From: Nemophila menziesii
Taxonomy: Eukaryota; Streptophyta; Magnoliopsida; Boraginales; Hydrophyllaceae
Length of the DNA stretch: 64,000 bases
Reading direction: 5' to 3'
NCBI GenBank assembly: GCA_029959085.1
Contig: JARWIR010000016.1
Coordinates: 5,253,441-5,317,440, forward strand
Positions 52,773 to 63,218 of the stretch are shown here, piece after piece. The stretch's first letter is position 1, and the number at the start of each line of letters is the position of its first letter. A program made the position numbers and the translations under genes. The notes beneath the pieces are model-generated. The model worked only from the letters and a program-made list of their open reading frames with translations. It was not told where the DNA came from and searched no databases.

Positions 52773-53789
52773 CTTATGTTAGGTTTTTAGGAGTGAAGTA
52801 AGAGGTTTATTGTTTCAGATAATGGTGTCACATTTCTAAATTGAGTTAAATGATTGATAAAGGATATACATAAGGTATTTTGTATTATTTCTGACTGTAC
52901 CGTTTTAATTTTGTAGGTGGAAAAAAGGGGATTGATTTTCATTTCCCCAGACACAAGAAACTTTTTTAAATAGCGGAATTGCAATCATATCGATTCTATA
53001 TTTTTTAACTTTGTATTTCAAAAGTAGTCTATTTTACATTTTTGAACACGAGATGAATTAGTAAATTATTGTAACAATTTTGGTTGTTTTATTCAGAAGC
53101 AAAAGAATCGATATTTGTTTAAGTTACCTTTAGGTACGAGTTTTATATGTTTTTTTCCTATTTTTCTTATAGTTTAGTTAGTTGAATTGATAAACTTTTC
53201 GATACTGAGTCTTTGAGTAAATATCATTTGACGCTTATTAGTGAGCCAACAATTGAGCATTTCCATGATATTATATAGAATTTAATCTCTATTGTTGATC
53301 GAGGATTAGTCTTGATGGGGTATATGCAAACCTTAGAACTCAAAAGTGTAAAAGAAGAACTAAAACAAAGAGATAGAATTGAATGATTTCCTATCTTCCA
53401 CTGATACTTATCTATTTATCTATTAGTCAATGTAAGTTTTAGTTTTATACTATGAAAATTTCTAAATATATCTTGAGTTATTTATAAGTACTTGAATAAT
53501 CTTGCAAGGATTTTTATGTTTAGTACATTCCGCACTCTTTGTGCAAGTAAATGATTCAAGTAGTTTTAAGGAAAGACATCTACATACCAAAAAAGAGAAA
53601 AAGATTACAAAATTTGATGTTCCATTAAATCCAAAATGTTGATTTTTTTTATTAACATTATTTTTTGTATACACCCAGGATTTTTTTTATGATTGTTTAG
53701 TTCCCCTAATATAATTTAGTTGAATTTTGATGTAATAAGCCTAAGATTATGTGTGTTAGAAAGTATTATTACATAAAACTTACACCTCA

Positions 53790-53930
53790 AAACCAGAAAC
53801 CTTCATATTCACCTTAACCCTAACTGTGATTTTAAACCTTAAAACAAAACCTTAAACAAAAACCTCGACCTAAATCTTAACCCTTAACCTTAATCTTGAA
53901 CTTAACCCTTAACCTCAACCCTTAACCTTG
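53790..53930. repeat. CCTTAACC-type degenerate repeat
   Basis: About 140 bp of ACCTTAACCCTTAACC-like words just upstream of the Helitron 3' terminus. It is the reverse complement of the large array at 46432-47965 and lies in the same place relative to the Helitron 3' end. Confidence 0.9.
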
Positions 53931-54200
53931 ATCTAGGGAACTTGGGTTCGATTCCCGTCAACGAAATAATTTTTTTTAGTGTTTTTAGACACGGGTTCTA
54001 CCTAGTAAGACTATATTAGTAAGTGTTAACTTGGTTGGTTTAATTAATTATGATTGTATATATTCGGAAATTATAGCTCTAATTTTACAAACTAGTTTAG
54101 TATTATAAATTAAAATAATTTTTATTAGAATAATAACATAATAGTATTAAAATATTAGTTGATATTGGGTCATGTATTTCAAGGAATGGTATGACAACGG

Positions 54201-54400
54201 TTTTTTTTTTTTAGGTTACATGGGTTCCGGGCTTGCTTGCGCGCACCCGACTAATCCCACGGAGATATATATTCTCATGGTAAATCAGAACTAGGTGATT
54301 TATGTTCAGGGAGGGGTTCGAGCCTTGTACCTCTCACTTTACACCTGTTAGGGAGTGGATTCGAACCATGCACCTCCCCTTTAAGTGCTGAAGAAATAGC
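54201..54400 (-). mobile_element. SINE copy, minus strand, 5'-truncated
   Basis: The reverse complement matches the body of the SINE at 8630-8876, including GGTTCGAATCCACTCC-type box B and the GTAACC then A tail (T run at 54201-54212). The box A portion is missing. It lies in the right arm of the hAT-like element. Confidence 0.8.
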
Positions 54401-54682
54401 ACCAATTCGGAACCAAAAATCGAGTATGAAACCAAATACGAACCGTTCGGTTTGGTTTTAAATTATATAAAAACGAAATACTTAGTTCGATTTTGGTTTT
54501 GGCCAAAAACCAAAACGAACCGAACCATGCTCACCCTAAATATTGGATACACCATTAATGAGTAACGGCATTAGCAAATGCCTTCAGTATTTGCAGACAA
54601 TCAAACAGATCAAAAGAAATTCGAGAAAGCGCCATTTTATAATACATGGGAGAGATAAGTAAAGATGTACGCAATTGCAAAT

Positions 54683-54688
54683 TTTATT
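54683..54688 (-). promoter_or_regulatory. Candidate polyadenylation signal of the catalase gene
   Basis: AATAAA on the minus strand, 214 nt after the catalase stop codon, a normal plant 3' UTR distance. It is the only exact hexamer I noticed in 54570-54901. Confidence 0.5.
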
Positions 54689-54901
54689 GAAATATGGATC
54701 TGAAGATACCCATATTTGAAGTAGGTATCGTAACAGTGAAAACATAAAGAAGTTCAACCCATACATAATCATACAACATTAAACAGAGAATTCGCAAACA
54801 TAATACACATAATAAAGTGAACATCATCTTCATTTTCGAAAGTGTTTATGTCCACCTGACCGGAGTAGCATCCGTCCTCAGACCACGGACACCCTTTTTC
54901 T

Positions 54902-57900
54902 TCACATTGTTGGCCTGACATTCAAACGGGAAGCTAGCTTCTGACCAAGAGAAGAGTCACACTACGTAGGAAGTAACAAGAAAAATTCAATACCATGACA
55001 TTTTCCCCTAAATTTAATATCAATATTCAAAGTCATTTAATATGTTACCTTTGTCCAGAATGAAACCCAAATACTACGAAGCTCGTACGTGACACGAGGT
55101 TCAGACAAAACCTGAACCCAACGATTGGCGAATCGCTCTTGCCTTTCTGCATCAAAGGTTCGGTATCTCTCTCCAGGCTGCTTAAAGTCGTTCTCCTTGG
55201 GGATCACAGACTGAATCAAGAAAGATATTTGTTATAAAGATTGATAAATCGTTAGAGATTTCGAGTGAAGATAGGAATATATAAAATCATACCCTCGTTC
55301 GACTTCCTGACACGACACGATTTGGAATTGGGTACCTCTCAGCATGACGAAGAGTGTCATACCTCGAAGGGAAATAGTCAACCTGAAAAATTGCAAGTAA
55401 TTTAACCTCAATAAAAGAAGAAAGGAAGTGTGTTGTTGAGTGAAAAAGTATCTGTATAGAGTACCTCTTCATCCCTGTGCATGAAATTCATGGCACCATC
55501 ATAGTGATTGTTTTTATGAGCACATTTGGGAGCATTAACAGGTATCTGGAGATAATTTGGGCCGAGACGGTGACGTTGAGTATCAGAGTAGGCGAAAATA
55601 CGACACTGAAGCATCTTATCATCGGAATAGTAAATTCCAGGAACAACAAGTGCAGGGTTAAACGCAAGCATCTCGTTCTCCGCGAAGAAGTTATCAATAT
55701 TCTTATTCAAAACCATACGACCCACGGGTTGCAAAGGGATTATGTCCTCGGGCCAGATCTTGGTCATATCGAGAGGGTCAAAATCGAATTGATCTTCGAT
55801 AGCAGGATCCATGGTTTGGATGAAAAGTTTCCACTCTGGGTAATTTCCAGCTGCGATTGAATCGTAAAGATCCTTAGTAGCGTGACTGTGATTAGTTCCT
55901 CCAATTCTTATGGCATCTTCTTCGAGTAGACTCTTCACTCCACAGGTTGGCTTCCAATGGAATTTCACGTAGTTTACCTTTCCTTCTTTGGTGATAAGAG
56001 TGAAAGTGTGAACACCGAAACCTTCCATGTGTCGGTAATCTTGTGGAATACCAACATCATCGAAATGCCACGCAAAAGTGCTGAGACTCTCGGGGTGGTG
56101 GGACAAGAAGTCAAGGATTCTCCACCATTCCTGGATATGGGATTTAGGGTTTGGTTTGAAAGCATGAACCACATCTGGAAACTTCATACCATCACGAATA
56201 AAGAACACCGGGAAGTTGTTTCCCACAATATCAAAATTACCCTGTAGATCGAGTCAAAACGAGAAATGTTTCAAACCACCACTTACACGAGTTTCAAGAA
56301 AACATGTTTGAAAATTACCTCTCTAGTGTAAAATTTGACAGCAAAACCTCGTGGGTCACGGAGAGTTTCAGGGCTTCCACGTTCATGGATAACGGTGGAG
56401 AAACGAACGATAAGAGGAGTTTGCACTCCGGGAGCACGAAGGAAATCAGCACATGTGAGATGAGAAATGTCATGAGTGACTTCAAAGAAACCCTTGGCAC
56501 TTGCACCCCTAGCATGAACAACACGTTCTGGGATTCTTTCCCTGTCGAAATTTGCAATTTTCTCGATCAAATGGTAGTCCTCTAAGAGAATTGGTCCTGA
56601 TTAATTAAGAGTATCACGGATTAATACGGATCTATAGTTTATAGCAATAAAGAGCAACATAAAGGATGGTTAATATCATAATTTTGAAGTTAATAATTCT
56701 ACCGAAGGGCAGATCCAGAACTTTACAGTGGAGGTTAAATAAGAGTGTTGGAGTTTATTTTTATTAAAGTTTTTATCTAAAAAAATGGACAAACTTTTAA
56801 CTATACTTGGAACTGGAATTGGTTGCAGTCCACCCTAGCATACCAACTCAAGCAAAAAGCGTTACCAATTTCTAAGGACAGGTCCAGAAATCTACAATGG
56901 GGGTTAAAAAATTACACAAGAGGTTCAAAGCGGCAGTCCAATTGTTTTTTTTATTGTATTTTTTAGTATGGGAATACCTAAAAGTCTAATATTCAGACTT
57001 TGCAGCTAATAATTAGATCCAGAAACAGAAGTTTATTTTTATTAAAGTCAGGGCCGGTCCAAGCGTCTCGGGTACCTAAGGCGAGAAAAAAAATTGGGGC
57101 CTTTTTCGATATATATTAAATTAGTTTATCCGGTTTTCAAAAAAATGCATAGAGCATGGTTTTGAACTCATGACCTAAGGATAGACAGAAACTTTCATTT
57201 CCACTAGGCCAATCATTACATATACATCTTTTTGGCAAGCGTTAAGAACTATATACTATACTTTAGTTACTAATTTTTTTTTTGGGCCTTCAAAATTCCG
57301 GGGCCCAAGGCGACCGCCTTGGTTGCCTTGCCCTCGGGCCGGCCCTGATTAAAGTTATTAATCTAAAATAGAATTCGGACAAAATTTTAACTACACCAAG
57401 GAGCTAGGTTCCGCTGCCTACCCACTCCATTCACCCCTGATTTTATCTATCTTGTCGTCGAGTGTGTTAAAAAGAAAAGATGCATATATGGGTGGTATGA
57501 TCAAATATGGAGAGTAGAGTGAGGTGGTGGTGTTTGTGGATTTGGTGGGACGATGATGGTTACTGTGGCTGAAGGTGCGGTGGCTTAGTGTGGTGATCAT
57601 GTGGGGTTTTAGAAGATTTGAGTTTATATTGGTGTGTATTTGTAGGGTTGTTGATAACTATGGTGGCTAAGTAATGTAGTTGGATAGTGGTTGCATGTCT
57701 TTTAAGTGTTGTGTTGGGTTAGGTTGTGTCAATAGTGATATTGGTTGGGTGGAATTGTGACAATACTTGGATGGATTGACTGATAGAGTTTGTGATTGTG
57801 ATTTTGTGCCTAACGTATATGAAGAATTAAGAATATGTGGGGTGCACAAACAAAGAGATAACTATGTGGGGTGCACAAACAAAGAGATAACTTCTTTTTT

Positions 57901-59990
57901 TTTTTATCAGAACATTTATATCATTATAATGTGAATTATTACTTTAAATTTTAACCCAGACGTTATTTAATTAATAAATTATATTAAATTATTTTTTTGG
58001 TTACATAGGAGAGCCACTTTGGACTCGGAGTCATTGACTCGGTTCGAACCTGCACCACTAGATTGGTAGACCAAGGCCCTGGCCAGTGAGCTAATCCCAT
58101 CTGGTTAATTATATTAAATTATTAATACAATTTTAATCATATATTTACCCATTACGCTAGAAAATATGAAAGAAAATTATGAATGAAAGATGATAGTAGA
58201 AAAATAAAATATATGTTGCTATCAGATCGATCAAGTATGGGATACAATTTTGTTGTTTCAGATATAATTGTTTGTAACTCCGCTTGTTATAGCCATTCTA
58301 TTACAAAAATTGGTTATTGATGGTGACGGCCGGGTAGAAAAAGCTGGTGGTTGGTAGTGATCAAATTTTGTTGATGATAGATATAGTTGAATTAAAATCC
58401 TTTGATTTATATGATAAATGCTTTTTAAATCATGTTTTTATTGAAAATAGTTTTATTATTTTATCCACGGTTAAGTAATTTAGTAAAGAAGATATTTTTG
58501 GGTATTAACCTTAACACCACGCACAAATCAGGCTCAAAGTGGAACGTGTATGTTGATTGTATATAATATCAGTTTTTAGTTCAATCAATTTGTTGGTAAG
58601 TGAGTACTTATTCTGGTAGTTCAAATTGAAAATACACGTGATTGTTTTTTTTTTTTTTTTTTGTTCTAAACGCTTATAACGTGATTGTTATAAACACAGA
58701 AAATATAAAGAACTTTTCCAGAGTTGAAGATCTAAGGTAGATCCGACCGCACTAGATCAGACTTTACTGATCTCTTTTATTTTTCCTTTACTTAATCTGT
58801 CCTAAAAAAGTATTTCTTCCATCCATAAAAAAAAAAAATATAACTTTATTTATATAAATTAGAAAATATAATGGGTCAATGACCCAAAAAATCAAAATAA
58901 TATTATACTTGCCCCAAAGAATCATCCATTAACTTACTATTATAAGATTACATGTTTACCCGTCAAGGACGATTCCCGTCAAGGACGATTCCCATTAAGG
59001 ACGATTCCCGTCAAGGACGATTCCCATCAAGGACGATTCCCGTGAAGAACGATTCCCGTCAAGGACGATTCCCATCAAGGACAAAATTTAGTTAATGATG
59101 TTATTGGGAAGAAATTTTATCATTGATGTTATTGGGCTGAAAATAATATTATTTTGATTTTTTAGGTCATTTTCCCAAATATAATTATTAGATATTATCT
59201 ATTTACTAATATATTCTTCTAAAGTGCTTAAAAAATATTAAAACTTTATTAATAATATAATAAAAAAGTTATAAATAAATAGTTTTTTATAGACAATTTT
59301 TTTGTTTTTAGAAATTGTGAGCAAAGAGTAAAAACATACCAGTTTTATTCAGGTTGAAAAGCCAATAAAAGTAAAGAATTACCTCTAGCTCCAACAGTCA
59401 GGGCATGGTCATTGTTATATACAGGAGCACCTCCATTAGTTGTGCAGAAAGGAGTATCGAACGCACTTGATGGCCGGTACTGCACCAAATAAATTAACAC
59501 CCCAAACTCTAATTATATTTCGAGTAATGAAAGAAAAAAGTGCAAATATAGACAACGTATACCAACAAATTGTACAACAAATAATTGTGGATCTTATGGG
59601 GTCTTATTACCAGCTTAGTCTGGTAATTATTATCTCTCTAATAAATTTAGTGGATTTTATATTATTTTGATATATAAGTTGTGAAACTATTCTATCAATC
59701 ATTGGGTCTATATCCAAAATTACCTAGTTATGAAATTATATTGGCATTCAAGTGAGTGTATCTAAGAAGTTGTTACACTCATTTCGTCTTGTTGCATCGT
59801 TATTAATTTTTAATTCAAATAGTATAGAAGTTGATAGATAAGTGAGATCCTACATCCCACATGGAGAAGGATCGTTTCTTTTCTTTCAATTACAATATGC
59901 AAAGCGTGGTCGGAAACAACTAACTAATAACTAGTTTAGCTTAGTTTTAAGACTGTAAATAAAGAAGAGAGGTACCTTGTATGGATCCAT
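54902..59990 (-). CDS. CAT: Catalase, seven coding exons
   Basis: Haem enzyme that splits hydrogen peroxide to water and oxygen in peroxisomes. Coding exons (plus coordinates): 59990-59976, 59479-59383, 56596-56319, 56241-55465, 55382-55293, 55210-55049, 54961-54902. All introns are GT-AG, and the joined exons total 1479 nt, giving 492 residues, the usual plant length. The start MDPYK is encoded by exon 1 alone. Key residues are present: active-site His 65 in [15 protein letters not shown], Asn 138 in [12 protein letters not shown], and haem-ligand Tyr 348 in [17 protein letters not shown]. The C-terminus, [17 protein letters not shown], carries the internal QKL-type peroxisomal import region typical of plant catalases. 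No frame breaks were seen. Intron 2 is unusually large (2786 bp) through transposon insertions. The isoform class was not determined. Confidence 0.97.
57049..57347. mobile_element. hAT-type MITE, TSD ATTAAAGT
   Basis: A 299-bp element with terminal inverted repeats CAGGGCCGGTCC and GGGCCGGCCCTG, flanked by the perfect 8-bp duplication ATTAAAGT (57041-57048 and 57348-57355). TIR sequence and 8-bp TSD are diagnostic of the hAT superfamily. There is no coding capacity. Confidence 0.95.
57994..58106 (-). mobile_element. Short tRNA-derived SINE, 17-bp TSD
   Basis: A 113-bp element flanked by the perfect duplication AATTATATTAAATTATT (57977-57993 and 58107-58123). On the minus strand it shows box A (TTAGCTCACTGGC), box B (GGTTCGAACC) and the tail ATGTAACC followed by A residues. 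Confidence 0.93.
58873..59176. mobile_element. Mutator-type MITE, 9-bp TSD AAATATAAT
   Basis: A 304-bp element whose about 45-bp terminal inverted repeats begin GGGTCAATGACCCAAAA and GGGAAAATGACCTAAAA. It is flanked by the perfect 9-bp duplication AAATATAAT (58864-58872 and 59177-59185). G-starting TIRs with a 9-bp TSD point to the Mutator superfamily. The interior is a minisatellite. Confidence 0.92.
58959..59092. repeat. 16-bp minisatellite inside the MITE
   Basis: About eight tandem units of GATTCCCGTCAAGGAC with CCCATCAAGG and CCCGTGAAGA variants. Confidence 0.95.
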
Positions 59991-60062
59991 ATCAATCAAA
60001 AGAGAGAGAAAGGGGGAAGAAAAGAGTTGTAGATGTATTTTGAGTGAGGGATGAGATGGAGA

Positions 60063-60070
60063 TATATATA
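60063..60070 (-). promoter_or_regulatory. Catalase TATA box
   Basis: TATATATA on the minus strand, 73-80 nt upstream of the ATG at 59990. The sequence between them is a CT-rich leader (reverse of about 59995-60050) typical of plant 5' UTRs, which predicts a start site near 60035. Confidence 0.7.
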
Positions 60071-60396
60071 CAGGGATATCAGCTAGTATCTCTATGATCA
60101 GCAATAATTTGAAGGGGGGTGGCAACTCTAAAATTTCTGCATGTTTGCCCACAATTCTACATGTGGTGGGCTCACTCCTTGTCTCCTTACTATAATTTCC
60201 AAATTTTTCTCTATTCAAAGCTCTTATCTGGAATCAATAATGCACCAAAGGATAAAGGCAATGAAAATAAAAATATATACAAAAGAAGATTAGTAATGGC
60301 TTACTCTTTCAGTTTAAGATTATTTTTAGAATTTTTAGTATGTTAATTGTGTGATAAGATGATATTAGTATTTTTTTAGTGGGATTAATCATGTAC

Positions 60397-60410
60397 GTTC
60401 GACGTCGAAC
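60397..60410. promoter_or_regulatory. Perfect palindrome with GACGTC core upstream of catalase
   Basis: GTTCGACGTCGAAC is a 14-bp perfect palindrome centred on GACGTC, the C-box/CRE-type core bound by plant bZIP factors. A half-copy, GGTTCGACGTTG, follows at 60416. It lies about 410 bp upstream of the catalase ATG. Function is inferred only. Confidence 0.4.
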
Positions 60411-60718
60411 GGAACGGTTCGACGTTGTTTGTGTTGGTTCAAGATTTTTGTGAGCTTGAATTTTTTTTCCAAACTTGTTAGGTTAATCCGGTATTAATAA
60501 CGTATAATGAATTAGTTTATTTGTCAAAAAATATAAAATGAATCTTTGATTGAAATTATATGCAGTGCAAAATCATACAGCATATTAACATTCTTTTTAA
60601 TATGTACATTAGGGTAGATTTTTTTTCGTCGTCCAAACAAAAAAAAAAACATTCTTTTTAATATCTAGAACAATAATCATAAAAAATTTAATTAATTACT
60701 AAAGAACTGAAATAATTC

Positions 60719-60721
<3 letters not shown>

Positions 60722-60808
<87 letters not shown>
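60722..60808. repeat. (AT)n microsatellite
   Basis: A perfect AT run of 87 bp about 0.7 kb upstream of the catalase start. Confidence 0.97.
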
Positions 60809-60811
<3 letters not shown>

Positions 60812-60874
60812 AACTCAATAATCTTTTTTATAAGGTTTGGTCTAGTTCACTAACAATTCATGTCTATAATACCT

Positions 60875-61045
60875 TTCACTGGGTTGTGCGACACAATTCA
60901 CTGGGTTGTGCGACACAATTGACTGGACGGTGCGACACAATTGACTGGACTGTGTGACACAATTCACTAGGTTGTGCAACACAAATCACTGATATGCGTT
61001 ACACGATTCACTGATCTGTGCGACACAATTTAGTAGGTCAGTGGG
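60875..61045. repeat. 22-bp minisatellite
   Basis: Seven to eight tandem units of TTCACTGGGTTGTGCGACACAA with substitutions (GACTGGACGG, CACTGATCTG and others). It is less regular after 60985. Confidence 0.95.
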
Positions 61046-61082
61046 CTGTGACGTCATTTTAGCAAAGTATGTAACCATCTTC

Positions 61083-61200
61083 CGTCGTTGCGTCAAATGA
61101 ATATTTACTGCAAAATAATTCAAAAAATACACAATAAGTCAAATGAATATTTACTGCAAAACAAATTAAAAAATGCAATATAAGACCGAATTGCTCATAC
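61083..61200 (-). repeat. Reversed copies of the Helitron internal repeat
   Basis: AAATGAATATTTACTGCAAA occurs twice (near 61095 and 61140) with A/T-rich spacers. The reverse complement matches the GCAGTAAATATCCATTT unit of 51560-52105. It may be a fragment of a related Helitron that also contains the 22-bp minisatellite. Confidence 0.6.
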
Positions 61201-61247
61201 CAAATCATTGGACCCAAAAAAGCTCACATGGTATCCCCTTCCCATAT

Positions 61248-63064
61248 TGATGTCTCCCTATTTGTTCTAATTCTTAGCCCTTTGGAGACATCCTTTTAGG
61301 TGAATAAATGACTTATTTGATAGACTTTTAGGCTTAATTGATCATATTGCACTTTCTCCCCTTGGAAATTAACTCTTTGCAGAATCTGAGCTTTTGTGCG
61401 TAAATTTGATTGTTTTAATGCAAAGTTAATAAGTTCTTGAATTTCATGAAAGACCAATCCAAGGAGGAGAAGTGAGAATAAAGTCTTAGTGTATTTTAGA
61501 GTGTTAGGAAATGATTTTGAGTCGAGTTTCTATTTTTAGAGTACACTTTCCTATTTCGATTTCTTGATTTATTGATTTATTCTTTTTAAGCATATGCGGT
61601 TTAATTATTTATTTAATGTGAAGCTTTAAAAGATAAATGGTAATTACTTAGAGACCAAGTCAAGATAAAGATAAAAGGAAATAAGATTTACATGGAAATA
61701 AGAAGATTTAGGAAAGATTTATTCAAAGGAGGAAAAGATAAAGCTGCCTTTTGAAATCTGAAAATCCAGCCACGTTTTAGAGATTAAATCATAATAAAAT
61801 ATTGGCATGGATTCTGGACGAATGGTCTGCACCAATAGAAAGAGCTTTCCAAGACAAGCAGTTTCATATATTGGAACTTCTCAAACGGATAAGTATTGAA
61901 AAAGATATGACCAAATCAAATCAGCAAAATCTTACCTTTCCTAGAATTTAGAGCTACGAATTTGAGAGTCTTTGACTTGTCTTCCACTCCAAGCAAATTC
62001 GACCTAGGGTCTTCCAACACCTATAAATACACCCCTTAGAGCTCATAATTCAGTACCTCTCATTAATCTTTCAATTCTTAACATCCTTAGAGAGAGAGTC
62101 ACAATAACCTCTCATATTTTACACAATTCATACATCCTTAGAGAGAAAGAGTCAACCACTTCAGAGCAAGAAGGCAAAGGAGGAGCTAGAGCTGGAGGAA
62201 TTCTGTTCTTCCATCAACAGTCATCTAATCCTTAGGTTATATATTTCTTTTCTGTAATTAAATATGATGTCATTCTATTTAATTTCAGTCTTTAAATTTA
62301 TCATGAGCTAAACTTTTACATACTTGAGAATCGCAATAAAGGGATGAACCCTAATTAATTTAATCTTTGTTTTGAATTTGGGATTGTATGATTTAAACTG
62401 AATTAAGTCTTAGGTATTGGATATTACTTTGTTCTTAATCACTATTTCTTTTCCGTACAACTAGAATTAGCTGTTAGTATTTGGGCTATTCACTTTAGTG
62501 GCGAAGTGATCATCCGACAGGGGGGTTTGAATACTGATCTAGGTAATACCCGTGTAATGTCCGTTATTGACCGACATGCTTAACTAGTTACATAGCCAAA
62601 GAGGTAAAATCATATCATCCGAAGAGATATATTCGACCATACAGGTGTTTATAATACTTTAGGATAGCTTCTAGGTCCACCCGACAGGGGGCTAGGAGAT
62701 ATTAGATTCCCGACTAGTATACTAATACCAAATTCTACCCTTAAACATAGCATAGATTATATTAGTTAGGAGGATTCTTTGCGAGACTCAAGTAATTCTC
62801 TTATCTGAAGTCAGTATTTTATTTGCTTTAATTTAGTTTTTATTTATTTTGCATATTAGTTTTAAGAAAACCAAACAAAAATCATCTTATTTTACTTTTC
62901 TGTAAACAATTATTCTTACTATCTGATTAATACTGGAGTTGAACCTAATCCGTCCATGAGAACGAACTTGATTATCATATATTACTTGGGACAACCGTAC
63001 ACTTGCGGTTAAGTGGTTCCTTTATTTTTGCACTTAATTTTATAACACCCCACTATCTCCACCA
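61248..63064 (+). mobile_element. Athila-like element 4: 5' LTR (1817 bp)
   Basis: Begins TGATGTCTCC with partner arm GGAGACATCC near 61286, ends CTCCACCA, and is followed by a primer-binding site. A TATA box (cctataaatacacccc) lies near 62020. It is similar throughout to the LTR at 22443-24212. A roughly 55-bp partial repeat ('catccttagagaga' at about 62080 and 62136) is present here only. The 3' end of the element lies beyond the window. Confidence 0.92.
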
Positions 63065-63070
63065 AGTTTT

Positions 63071-63088
63071 TGGCACCGCTGTCGGGGA
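63071..63088 (+). other. Primer-binding site of element 4
   Basis: TGGCACCGCTGTCGGGGA, the same position and pattern as the other tRNA-Asp sites but with two changes (CACC, GTCG). Confidence 0.8.
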
Positions 63089-63218
63089 CGGTAGCATGAG
63101 ACCCCGGTGTTAATCTTTAGTAGTTGTAATTGTTTATTTATTTTTTTCAGATTTACGCTTGGTTTTGTTTTGTTGTACATATTTTTATTCAGGTAATGAT
63201 CAAGAGGTTTTATTGAAG

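Larger units (their letters stand above)
50001..54005 (+). mobile_element. Helitron (about 4 kb), non-autonomous
   Basis: Starts TCTATATTATAAAGTAGAG after an A. It ends with hairpin GTGTTTTTAGACAC (53979-53992), then GGGTTCTAC and CTAG (54002-54005), followed by T. Inside are a CT-rich segment with codon-like repeats (50160-50700; the frame at 50191-50451 holds a near-repeat of its own N-terminal part), a tandem-repeat region (51560-52105), a small MITE-like insertion (52593-52772) and a CCTTAACC stretch. A tRNA-like box B (GGGTTCGATTCCCGTC, about 53943) sits close to the 3' end. No Rep/helicase was found. Gene capture is possible at 50160-52400 but no protein was recognised. Confidence 0.7.
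49690..54538. mobile_element. hAT-like non-autonomous element containing a Helitron and a SINE
   Basis: The left end, TAGGGGTGAGCA, and the right end, TGCTCACCCTA, form terminal inverted repeats. Next to each end lie subterminal arrays of AACCGAACC/GGTTCGGTTT words (49720-49860 and 54400-54530). The flanks GATATCAG and AATATTGG agree at 5 of 8 bases, compatible with a decayed 8-bp TSD. After removal of the Helitron (50001-54005) and SINE (54201-54400) the element is only about 0.65 kb. Confidence 0.6.
56597..59382 (-). other. Catalase intron 2, loaded with mobile elements
   Basis: Contains, from the acceptor side: two diverged direct repeats with 'agatccagaac/aggtccagaaa' words (56700-57010), which look like transposon remnants; a hAT MITE; a GT-rich stretch (57480-57800) with no recognised content; a SINE; AT-rich DNA; and a Mutator-type MITE with a minisatellite. 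The donor (GGTAATTC) and acceptor (AATCAG/G) are intact, so splicing should still be possible. Confidence 0.9.

Noticed and set aside
55477..56585. Plus-strand and alternate-frame ORFs at the catalase locus
   Set aside because: They are shadows of catalase exons 3 and 4; the spliced minus-strand model explains the sequence fully.
58959..61045. CRISPR-like arrays (16-bp and 22-bp regular repeats)
   Set aside because: The units are contiguous without unique spacers, and the genome is plant nuclear; they are minisatellites.
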